Origin: Duncaniella freteri
GTDB taxonomy: Bacteria > Bacteroidota > Bacteroidia > Bacteroidales > Muribaculaceae
NCBI RefSeq assembly: GCF_004766125.1
Contig: NZ_SJSA01000002.1
Coordinates: 806,001-870,000 of the forward strand
Reading direction: 5' to 3'
Length of the DNA stretch: 64,000 nt
The position numbers and the translations under genes were made by a program. Positions 8,248 to 15,512 of this stretch are shown here, piece by piece. Each line of letters starts with the position of its first letter. Positions within the stretch are counted from its first letter, which is position 1. A model generated the notes under the pieces. The model was not told where the DNA came from. It did no database searches and worked only from the letters and a program-made list of their open reading frames with translations.

Positions 8248-8958
8248 TTAATTAGTTTTAGTTAGAAACGCAGTATACACTGCATCTGAATATCTTTTCC
8301 CGTAATGCCGCATTAATATTAGGGCGATAACAAACGCTAAAATTGCCATTCCTAACGGAACAAAAGATGAAATTGTTATCTCATCATATATTAAACAGAA
8401 CAGCATACAAAGTTCGAAAAAGACTAAAATGGCAAACACAGCAAGTAAATTCCTCATTACTCCATAATTTGTAAGATTTAATGTCACCATTTTTTCATCT
8501 CGCACTTTTTCTATTATGCGTTTAACAACATATCCTATCTCAGCGACTATTTCTTTGTTATGTTTTCGATTCCTAAGGAGGTCCATGTCGTAATCCTGTT
8601 TAATCCGAATCCTCAAGTCTTTATCTTCTTTTGATAACTGAGATGCAGGTTTCGGTAATAACATGGCGGTTGTTGGCATTATCACTAATCCATTCTTCAA
8701 ATATATTAACCTTGACATCAAATCTCCGAGTTTAGCAATTATCATTGAAATGGGCCAGAGGAATAAAAGAACAACAGATAGCCCAATGAATCCATAAATG
8801 AATCTGAGGGTCTGAGAATAGTTGACAAAGGATTCATAGGATAGAATACTCCCATATCCCGCAATACGATATATTATGACACAGGCCAAGATAAAAGCAG
8901 GAAAAAATCGAGCCTTTAAATCATATGTATCAAAAAGCGAAATTACTTTTGTTTCCAT
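8248..8958 (-). CDS. Four-transmembrane protein of the E2-E1-JAB operon
   Basis: The predicted protein has 236 residues from the ATG at 8958; an upstream ATG at 9012 is possible but its extra residues fall inside the inverted repeat after the barrel gene. Two hydrophobic segments lie near residues 25-85 and two more near 170-217, separated by a charged cytoplasmic helical stretch. This 2+2 arrangement recalls the small membrane effectors found beside nucleotide-signalling and Ub-like defence genes, such as S-4TM or SLATT, but I cannot assign it to one. Its stop is 2 nt before the MBL start, so the three genes form one operon. A role as membrane-acting effector is inferred. Confidence 0.65.
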   Translation of the reverse strand: METKVISLFDTYDLKARFFPAFILACVIIYRIAGYGSILSYESFVNYSQTLRFIYGFIGLSVVLLFLWPISMIIAKLGDLMSRLIYLKNGLVIMPTTAMLLPKPASQLSKEDKDLRIRIKQDYDMDLLRNRKHNKEIVAEIGYVVKRIIEKVRDEKMVTLNLTNYGVMRNLLAVFAILVFFELCMLFCLIYDEITISSFVPLGMAILAFVIALILMRHYGKRYSDAVYTAFLTKTN

Positions 8959-8977
8959 ACTAAGAATTATTACAAAA

Positions 8978-9015
8978 GCCATGCCAAAGCCTCTTGCCTG
9001 CCAATTAGGCATGGC
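8978..9015 (-). repeat. Inverted repeat between barrel gene and 4-TM operon
   Basis: GCCATGCC and GGCATGGC form a perfect 8-bp inverted repeat with a 22-nt loop that contains further self-complementary bases. It lies after the true stop of the barrel gene and just before the 4-TM gene. It could be an attenuator or terminator separating the two transcription units. Confidence 0.4.
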
Positions 9016-9045
9016 AAGGGACTTATGTTATGACAAATGTGACAC

Positions 9046-9614
9046 TTAGAACTCATAACCAAGTTTGATGGAGATGCCTTCGCAGTCGAGTTTACGGGGG
9101 AGCGCGTGTAGTTCATGCTGGTTGAGCTGGTGAACCGGTCGAATGTCTCGAACTCTAGTTTCTCGTATGTATAGCCGATTGACAGAGAGATCGCTTGGGA
9201 GCCTTTCGTCAGCATTCGACAACCTGCTGATATGTTTCCATAGAAACCATCGTTGTTGGTTACAAAGTAGCCAAGTTTGAGGTCAACGAAAGGGGCGAAC
9301 TTGCGTTTGGTGAACGTGCCTCGAAAGTCTGCGAACAAAGGTATGCTTACCTTTGAGTCGCGTTCATCGAGTGAGATGTCCATGCCTTTGGTCTTATAGG
9401 ACTGCATGAAGTGAAACCCAACGCCGCCACCTACGAAGAAATAAGGGTTTACTTGATAGCCGTGTGTGGTGCTGATTTCAAAACGGCCCAAGTCGTAATC
9501 GCCTACACCGATTGTATAGCCGAGATCCGCGAAGCCATGATAGCCCTTGCTACTTTGGGCGAAGCATCCTGCTGAAACCATTATCATGGCAAGAAGGAAG
9601 AAAATCTTTTTCAT
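9046..9614 (-). pseudogene. OmpX/porin-like outer-membrane beta-barrel gene with frameshift near the end
   Basis: The protein begins with a clear signal peptide (MKKIFFLLAMIMVSAGCFAQ) and then alternates as an 8-strand barrel of about 190 residues. As read, the frame runs on to 8970 with a non-barrel tail. If one C is added to the run of five at 9096-9100 (G on the plus strand), the frame continues as RKLDCEGISIKLGYEF and stops at 9046, giving the aromatic-terminated last strand that the BAM machinery needs. The gene is therefore one base away from intact. It may be broken, phase-variable by slippage, or a sequencing error. Confidence 0.75.
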
Positions 9615-9632
9615 ATCTGGAGATTATTAAAG

Positions 9633-10028
9633 TTAGTCCATGTTCTTGACATTGAGACCCTCCTTTATCTGAGTAGGGTCAGTGATGTCTTTATATAGAA
9701 GCCAGTGGAGCACATTCTGATTGCTTACCGTCACTACATAAGCCTGAATGAATTTCCAGCCGCGTTCACCCATGTAGTTCATGGCAGCGACCATGCTGTT
9801 GAACTTGATGTCCTTCCCATTCTCATCAAGAAGCGTGTATGCTTTCGTTGCAGACTGGAATTGTCCCAGATCGACTGAAACCTTCACATTCTTGTTAAGG
9901 TTTAAGAAGTTGGTTCCGGTGCCAAGCAACTCTGCATAGACTCTTTGAGTCGGTTCTTCTGCCGATACCGTTGTGCTGACGCTAAGCATCAGGACGGACA
10001 TGAACAAGGCAAGTAAGATCTTTTTCAT
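9633..10028 (-). CDS. Small secreted protein, function unknown
   Basis: A signal peptide (MKKILLALFMSVLMLSVSTTVSA) with a likely cleavage before EEPT precedes a mature domain of about 108 residues. The mature part is mixed alpha/beta with a conserved-looking end (WLLYKD). I recognise it only as one of many small exported Bacteroidales proteins. It lies 18 nt upstream of the barrel gene and 13 nt downstream of the lipoprotein gene, so the three form an envelope operon. Confidence 0.7.
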   Translation of the reverse strand: MKKILLALFMSVLMLSVSTTVSAEEPTQRVYAELLGTGTNFLNLNKNVKVSVDLGQFQSATKAYTLLDENGKDIKFNSMVAAMNYMGERGWKFIQAYVVTVSNQNVLHWLLYKDITDPTQIKEGLNVKNMD

Positions 10029-10041
10029 ATTCCTTTGGGTT

Positions 10042-10440
10042 TTATCGTTTCACCGCACGAATTTCCATGCTGGATGATCCCATCGTAAGTGACAACTCCG
10101 CATTTTTACCGCTTAGGCTTTTGACGTAATATGTGCCATAAAGTTCGCCATCAATATAGGTCTTGATGGTTTTACCTGTAACGGAGTATGTACCGCCACC
10201 GTTACCGAGTGCGCCGCGACCGTAGTAACTTCCATCCTTATTAAAGGTGATGGAAAGTGCCATGCTGGGGTAATTTGAGATGTCAACCCAGTCCGTATCA
10301 CTGAACTTTACCGACGTGGCATCCCACGTCCCGATGATTTGAGACTTGATGTCGTCCGGTTCGTCCTTATCATCAGAGCACGCCGGAAGAAACACCATGA
10401 GAGTTGCAAGGAGCAACATCAGCGAGAATACTTTCTTCAT
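10042..10440 (-). CDS. Lipocalin-like surface/periplasmic lipoprotein
   Basis: The N-terminus is a lipoprotein signal with lipobox LPAC (Cys at residue 21), followed by SDDKDEPDD, an acidic stretch that favours surface export in Bacteroidota. The mature domain begins IIGTWDATSVKF and continues with beta strands (SITFNKDGSYYGRG, GTYSVTGKTIKTY), the pattern of lipocalin-like Bacteroidales lipoproteins. It is the first gene of the envelope operon, and a matching promoter element lies 35 bp upstream. Its ligand is unknown. Confidence 0.75.
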   Translation of the reverse strand: MKKVFSLMLLLATLMVFLPACSDDKDEPDDIKSQIIGTWDATSVKFSDTDWVDISNYPSMALSITFNKDGSYYGRGALGNGGGTYSVTGKTIKTYIDGELYGTYYVKSLSGKNAELSLTMGSSSMEIRAVKR

Positions 10441-10474
10441 TGCTTTTGACGAGGGGGATTTTATCCTCGTGTTG

Positions 10475-10482
10475 CAAAATTA
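10475..10482 (-). promoter_or_regulatory. Bacteroidetes -7 promoter element of the envelope operon
   Basis: On the minus strand the sequence TAATTTTG matches the TAnnTTTG consensus, 35 bp before the lipoprotein start codon. No strong -33 TTTG is visible. Confidence 0.55.
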
Positions 10483-10502
10483 CAATGAATAGGCTCACTC
10501 TA

Positions 10503-10534
10503 TTTGCACCTTTGGGAGAAAAATATTACCTTTG
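10503..10534 (+). promoter_or_regulatory. Promoter of the WYL regulator gene
   Basis: A -33 TTTG at 10503-10506 and a -7 TACCTTTG at 10527-10534 are separated by 20 bp, which fits the Bacteroidetes sigma consensus. It fires away from the minus-strand envelope operon promoter, so the 115-bp gap is a divergent control region. Confidence 0.7.
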
Positions 10535-10554
10535 CGTATCGAAAAACAATTGAT

Positions 10555-11574
10555 ATGCCAAACACGAAAAGTTCAGATATCCGGTATAAGGTGCTCGACC
10601 GTTGCCTCAGACGAGGCGGTTACTCCACTTCAGATCTTATGGATGAGGTGAATAAGGAATTGGAGCTTCAAGGATTTCCTACTGTCTCTGCATTGAATAC
10701 AATTAGACAGGATATGGATCACATCGTCAATTCATATCCGGAAATTAGCATTGTGGATAAGAAGGTCGGTCGTAACGTGACATATTCTTATGAAAATCCG
10801 GAGTCCTCAATATTTAAGCTCCCGTTCAATGATGATGAACTTGCCCAGCTTTCCCAATGCATGGCAATACTTTCTCGGTTTGAAGGAACCCCTCAGATGG
10901 AGTGGATGCACTCCTTTATAGAGCGTTTCAAGCTATCTCTGAACATTGATGTCGATGGCAGACAGGTGGTCGGATTCGATGATTGCCGCTATCTTAGGGG
11001 TAAAGAATACTTCTCCACTCTTCTTTCGGCGATATGCAATAAGAAAGTGCTGGCTATCGGTTACAAGAGTTTCCGGCAAGACGCAGTCAAGGAAGTAATT
11101 CTGCATCCCTATTATATTAAGGAGTATAACAAGCGGTGGTTTCTTTTAGGGAGGGAACACGGATACGATTCAATCTCGCATCTTGCGTTCGACCGGATTG
11201 AACATATCAACGACGTTACAGGGGTTTCGTATATCGAGAATAATGAATATGACTTCAATGACGATTATTTTTCAGATATTGTAGGAGTTACGAAGCATCT
11301 TGATCATAAGCTACAAAAAATACAGTTATGGGTATCTCCTTCGCTCTTTCCTTACATCCAAACAAAGCCGTTGCATGAAACGCAAAAATTGAAGAAGTCT
11401 GATGCAAACAGCTATGAAATAGAGATTGAGGTGCGCCCGAATTTTGAGCTTGAACAACTGATTCTCTCCTACGGGGAAGGCCTGAGCGTCTTGTCTCCGG
11501 CCGATTTGCGGAACAAAATTAAATCTAAATTAGAGCTGTCGATAAAAAATTATGATTCGGTTCACGAAGAATGA
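10555..11574 (+). CDS. WYL-domain transcriptional regulator
   Basis: The 339-residue protein has an N-terminal winged helix region (residues about 8-65) and a central WYL domain, with FDRIEHI and the preceding YYIKEYNKRWFLLGRE strand forming the ligand pocket. WYL regulators such as BrxR and CapW control phage-defence operons and are thought to sense nucleic-acid ligands. I chose the ATG at 10555, because the upstream in-frame ATG at 10504 falls in the promoter. It precedes the type I restriction operon by 51 bp, which makes that operon, or the divergent genes, its likely target. Confidence 0.85.
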   Translation: MPNTKSSDIRYKVLDRCLRRGGYSTSDLMDEVNKELELQGFPTVSALNTIRQDMDHIVNSYPEISIVDKKVGRNVTYSYENPESSIFKLPFNDDELAQLSQCMAILSRFEGTPQMEWMHSFIERFKLSLNIDVDGRQVVGFDDCRYLRGKEYFSTLLSAICNKKVLAIGYKSFRQDAVKEVILHPYYIKEYNKRWFLLGREHGYDSISHLAFDRIEHINDVTGVSYIENNEYDFNDDYFSDIVGVTKHLDHKLQKIQLWVSPSLFPYIQTKPLHETQKLKKSDANSYEIEIEVRPNFELEQLILSYGEGLSVLSPADLRNKIKSKLELSIKNYDSVHEE

Positions 11575-11586
11575 ACATATTTTTAG

Positions 11587-11594
11587 TAACTTTG
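11587..11594 (+). promoter_or_regulatory. -7 element of the hsdM operon promoter
   Basis: TAACTTTG matches the TAnnTTTG consensus and lies 31 bp before the hsdM start codon. It suggests the restriction operon has its own promoter separate from the WYL gene. Confidence 0.6.
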
Positions 11595-11625
11595 CATTAT
11601 AAACGACTAAAACCTCTTTCAAGAT

Positions 11626-13632
11626 ATGACCGAACAGGAACTTGCAGGAATGATTTGGAACATCAAGGAGATTATCCGTGGTGTCTATGACGATACAGAA
11701 GTGGAGAATGTGATATTGCCGTTCACACTTCTGCGGCGGCTGGATTGCGTGTTGCAGGACCGGTACGACGAACTGTATCAGCAATACAAGGAATTTCCTG
11801 ACGAGAAGAAAGATGTCATGCTGATGGCTCTGATGCGGCGCAATGGCCTGACTTTCTTCAATACCTCCGGTCTGTCGCTCAACAAGCTGCTGACCCAACC
11901 CAAAATGCTTGCCGACAATTTCAAGACATATCTTGACGGTTTCACCCAGAATGTTCGGAATATTCTGTTGGCATTTACTCAGGAAGATGGCGAGAACGGT
12001 GACATCAGCCGAATTTACTCGCGTCTCGACCGCAACGACCTTCTCTTTCAGGTAACTGAGAGTTTCGTGAACAATGCCGACCTGCATCCCGACAGCGTCG
12101 ACAACGCCATGATGGGTACAATTTTCGAGATTATCATCCGTAAGTCTAAGGAAACCACCAACACCAAGGCCGGTCAGTTCTATACTCCGCGTGAAGTCGT
12201 TCGGTTGTTGGTGTCACTTGTAATGCACGGACGCGAGGCCGAGGTGAATACACTCGGAAAGCATTTCCAGATCTACGACCCCTGCTGCGGAACCGGCGGT
12301 ATGCTGACCGAAGGGAAACGCTATCTTCAGTCAATGACTGACCGCACTGAAATGAAGGTGTATCTCTTCGGTCAAGAACTCAACGAAAAGACCTACGCCA
12401 TCTGCAAGTCAGACCTCCTTATAAAAGGAGACCTCGACAAAGACCGAAACATCGCCCTCGGCGATACTCTCGCCAACGACCAGTTTCCCGGCGAGCATTT
12501 CGGCTATATGCTTGCCAATCCTCCTTTCGGAGTGGACTGGAAGAAGATTGAAGGCAAGGTCAAGGAGGATGCCGCCAAGAGTGACGGGCGTTTCTCTGTC
12601 GGTTTGCCCTCCACTTCCGACGGTTCCCTGCTCTTCCTGCTTCACATGATAAGCAAGATGGACCCGATCGGCTCCCGCATCGGTATCGTGCTGAACGGTT
12701 CACCGCTTTTCAACGGCGCTGCCGGCAGCGGCTGGAGCGAGATTCGCAAGATGCTCATGGATCGCGACCTGCTCGATGCAATCATAGCATTGCCGAAAAA
12801 TCTTTTCTACGGAACAGACATATCCACCTATCTCTGGATTCTCGACAACAACAAACCGGCCCGGCGCAAGGGTAAAGTTCTGATGGTCGACGCCACCCAT
12901 CCTCGTTATGCCCGTCTGCTCCAGCGCAGTCTCGGTAAGAAACGCTATGAGATACCCGATGAGGCTATAGACGAGATTGTGGGTATATATGGCGACTTCA
13001 CCGACGCCACACTCCCTGACAGCGATGACATAAAGGTGGCGCGACTGATGGATATTGAGGATTTTCTCTACACCACTGTCACAATCTATCGTCCCCTGCG
13101 CCTGACATATTCCGACATTGCCAAGAAAGCCGCCGAAGCTGCCAAAGGAGATAAGGTGAAGAAAGCCGATAAGGAGATACTTGAACATATTGCCACCATC
13201 ACATTCCCCGACGAGAAAATTAACGACGAAGAGATGTTTGCGATAATGCGCGAGCACTTCGGCAAGAAACTTACACAGGGCTTTGTAAAACTTGTGCGCT
13301 CGCTTGGTACCACCGACCCGGAGGCCCCGACCGTGTGGGCTACCCCCGGCAAACCGGAGAGCGGCTTTGTAATAGCCCCCGCACTTACCGACACCGAGAC
13401 CATACCGATGAAGGAGAATATTGACGAATATATAACCCGCGAAGTGCTGCCGTTTGTTCCCGACGCATGGCGCGATCCGAGTAAGGACAAGGTAGGCTGT
13501 GAGTTCCCCATGACACGTCTTTTCTACCGCTACACTCCCCTGCGCGACAGTAGCGAGATACTTGCCGACCTCATGGCACTCGAAGCCGACACCACATCCG
13601 CACTCCAATCCCTAATTTCCGAAGCCCGATGA
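11626..13632 (+). CDS. hsdM: Type I restriction-modification methyltransferase subunit
   Basis: HsdM binds S-adenosylmethionine and methylates adenine in the target set by HsdS. The N-terminal HsdM_N helical domain is followed by the AQFYTPREVV-type motif (TKAGQFYTPREV), SAM-binding motif YDPCCGTGGML at about residues 215-225 and catalytic NPPFG at about 297. At 668 residues it is longer than the usual 500-550, the extra part being a C-terminal region after residue 480. Its stop overlaps the hsdS start by 4 nt. The activity should be intact. Confidence 0.95.
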   Translation: MTEQELAGMIWNIKEIIRGVYDDTEVENVILPFTLLRRLDCVLQDRYDELYQQYKEFPDEKKDVMLMALMRRNGLTFFNTSGLSLNKLLTQPKMLADNFKTYLDGFTQNVRNILLAFTQEDGENGDISRIYSRLDRNDLLFQVTESFVNNADLHPDSVDNAMMGTIFEIIIRKSKETTNTKAGQFYTPREVVRLLVSLVMHGREAEVNTLGKHFQIYDPCCGTGGMLTEGKRYLQSMTDRTEMKVYLFGQELNEKTYAICKSDLLIKGDLDKDRNIALGDTLANDQFPGEHFGYMLANPPFGVDWKKIEGKVKEDAAKSDGRFSVGLPSTSDGSLLFLLHMISKMDPIGSRIGIVLNGSPLFNGAAGSGWSEIRKMLMDRDLLDAIIALPKNLFYGTDISTYLWILDNNKPARRKGKVLMVDATHPRYARLLQRSLGKKRYEIPDEAIDEIVGIYGDFTDATLPDSDDIKVARLMDIEDFLYTTVTIYRPLRLTYSDIAKKAAEAAKGDKVKKADKEILEHIATITFPDEKINDEEMFAIMREHFGKKLTQGFVKLVRSLGTTDPEAPTVWATPGKPESGFVIAPALTDTETIPMKENIDEYITREVLPFVPDAWRDPSKDKVGCEFPMTRLFYRYTPLRDSSEILADLMALEADTTSALQSLISEAR

Positions 13633-14903
13633 AACAGCAATACGATTCATATAAGCCCTCCGGCATCGACTGGATCGGGGATATTCCGAGCCATTGGAAG
13701 ATTCAACGATTAAAATTCGGCATGAATCTTATAAATGGCAGAGCTTATCTTCAGCCAGAATTGTTATCCGAGGGCAAATATCGGATTTTGAGAGTTGGAA
13801 ATTTTTTCACAAACGACTCTTGGTACTATTCTGATATGGAGTTGGAAGATAATAAATACTGTTCTAAAGGGGATCTTTTATATGCATGGTCTGCTTCTAT
13901 TGGTCCATACATATGGAATGAAGAAAAAGTTATCTTTCACTACCATATATGGAAGGTTGGTTTATCAGGTAAAATGGATAAAAAATATTCCTTCTATTTG
14001 CTTGATGTCATCACGAAAGTAAAGTTGAATGACATGCATGGTTCGGCAATGCAACATTTAACTATGGAAAACATGAATAACTCCGACATCATAGTACCTC
14101 CTCTTGCTGAGCAGGAGGCGATAGCGGCATGGCTGGATGAGAAGTGTGGGGAGATTGATGCGGCGATTGCAAAGGTTGACCGAGAGATTGAGTTGATTGA
14201 CGAATTGAAACAGAGCGAGATTTCGCGTGTCGTCACCCGTGGTCTCAATCCCGACACTCCCCTCCGCCCCTCCGGCATCGACTGGATCGGCGACATCCCT
14301 GAGCACTGGACTATCAGGAAAACGGCTCAATTATTTCATGGTATTGGTAGCGGCACAACGCCAACGTCTGGTAGTAACAAATATTATTGTGAGGATGGTA
14401 TCAATTGGCTTCAAACCGGAGACTTAAATGATGGGACTATTAGTGACACATCAAAGAAAATAACAACCGCTGCTCTACATGATTTTAGTGCATTAAAAAT
14501 TTATCCCCAAGGATCCATTGTTATAGCCATGTATGGAGCTACTATTGGAAAATTGGGGAAATTAAATATCGAAACCGCTACAAATCAAGCATGTTGCGTA
14601 CTACCTTACAGTAATGAGATCGATAATGATTTTGCATTTTATGTATTTAGGGCAGGAAAGCGTACGTTAATTAATTCAGCTTATGGTGGTGGACAGCCCA
14701 ATATTAGTCAAGATACTATCAAGTCTTTTAAATTAGCCCTACCTCCACTGTCCGAGCAGCAGGCAATCGCCGACTACCTTGACAAGAAGTGTGCCGAGAT
14801 GGATGGATTGAAGGCAAAACTCACCAAGAAACGAGAGACGCTGAAAGAACTGCGTCAGTCAATAATTTCGGAGGTCGTGACCGGCAAACGAAAAGTTATC
14901 TAA
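13629..14903 (+). CDS. hsdS: Type I restriction-modification specificity subunit
   Basis: HsdS recognises the bipartite DNA target through two target-recognition domains. Each half begins with PSGIDWIGDIPxHW (residues about 10-24 and 214-228), and each is closed by a conserved coiled-coil spacer (LAEQEAIAAWLDEKCGEID and LSEQQAIADYLDKKCAEMD). The 23-bp DNA at the start of both halves is identical (13656-13678 and 14268-14290). The recognition domains are visibly more AT-rich than the conserved spacers, a sign of domain swapping. Confidence 0.95.
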   Translation: MKQQYDSYKPSGIDWIGDIPSHWKIQRLKFGMNLINGRAYLQPELLSEGKYRILRVGNFFTNDSWYYSDMELEDNKYCSKGDLLYAWSASIGPYIWNEEKVIFHYHIWKVGLSGKMDKKYSFYLLDVITKVKLNDMHGSAMQHLTMENMNNSDIIVPPLAEQEAIAAWLDEKCGEIDAAIAKVDREIELIDELKQSEISRVVTRGLNPDTPLRPSGIDWIGDIPEHWTIRKTAQLFHGIGSGTTPTSGSNKYYCEDGINWLQTGDLNDGTISDTSKKITTAALHDFSALKIYPQGSIVIAMYGATIGKLGKLNIETATNQACCVLPYSNEIDNDFAFYVFRAGKRTLINSAYGGGQPNISQDTIKSFKLALPPLSEQQAIADYLDKKCAEMDGLKAKLTKKRETLKELRQSIISEVVTGKRKVI

Positions 14904-14914
14904 CTCGAAAGCAA

Positions 14915-15406
14915 ATGAAAAAGTTCTTAAGTTATATTCAGGTTGCATTATCTTTGATAGCAATAGTACTTAGTATTATTGCCATATGCGTAACATATCC
15001 CAGAAGTGCCAGCACCGGTCTCGACTATATTGGAATAATAGTAGGCATATTAGGTGCTTTAGTTGCGATATTGGTAGGATGGCAATTATATAATGCTCTC
15101 AATCTTAAAGACCTTGTTTTTGATACTGAAAAAGCCAAGAGAGATGCCGTCGATGCAAAAATTAAGGCTGAACAAATGCTCAATACCACACAAACATTAA
15201 CAAACGATATTACTTACAAGATTTCATCAATATCTGATAAGGTTGAACACCTTTCAAAATGCAATGATCGCAGTATTAAATTAATTGAACAATTTTCGGA
15301 GTTATCGAAGGGTTTACAAACTATCGTAAAGGACTCTATGGAGTCGTACAGATCTATGCAATCCTATATTGAAAGACTCAATGAAGAATTGGGTAAAAAA
15401 AATTAA
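14915..15406 (+). CDS. Small two-TM coiled-coil protein between hsdS and hsdR
   Basis: The 163-residue product starts MKKFLSYIQVALSLIAIVLS and has two membrane helices (about 5-25 and 38-58) followed by a 100-residue amphipathic coiled coil. The open frame extends upstream to 14789, but that part overlaps hsdS, so I chose the ATG at 14915, 12 nt after the hsdS stop. Accessory genes at this exact spot in type I operons include the PrrC anticodon nuclease, which guards the restriction enzyme. This protein is unrelated in sequence, so a guard or effector role is only a positional inference. Confidence 0.75.
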   Translation: MKKFLSYIQVALSLIAIVLSIIAICVTYPRSASTGLDYIGIIVGILGALVAILVGWQLYNALNLKDLVFDTEKAKRDAVDAKIKAEQMLNTTQTLTNDITYKISSISDKVEHLSKCNDRSIKLIEQFSELSKGLQTIVKDSMESYRSMQSYIERLNEELGKKN

Positions 15407-15491
15407 TAAAGACGAGATCCGATTTGCCACAGAAGAAGATATAAAGAAAATAATGGATGATATTTTTGGCAGTGATAAGGCAGAGTCATAA
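15381..15491 (+). CDS. Possible 36-residue ORF before hsdR
   Basis: An ATG at 15381 opens a 36-codon frame that overlaps the end of the membrane protein gene by 26 nt and stops 22 nt before hsdR. The product is charged and helical (RFATEEDIKKIMDDIFG) and resembles a peptide antitoxin or adaptor more than random translation. It is too short to be sure, and could simply be the spacer. Confidence 0.4.
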   Translation: MKNWVKKINKDEIRFATEEDIKKIMDDIFGSDKAES

Positions 15492-15512
15492 AAATTATAA
15501 CCTAAGGCACAA

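Noticed and set aside
8970..9045. Long tail of the barrel protein (ending RQEALAWLL) as real C-terminus
   Set aside because: The other frame gives a classical final strand ending in Phe, so the tail is a frameshift product.
12700..13608. 302-codon minus-strand frame opposite hsdM
   Set aside because: It is the complement of the conserved HsdM coding sequence and has no matching domain or promoter.
14789..14914. N-terminal extension of the membrane protein inside hsdS
   Set aside because: It is an out-of-frame reading of the hsdS end; the signal-like membrane helix begins properly at the ATG at 14915.
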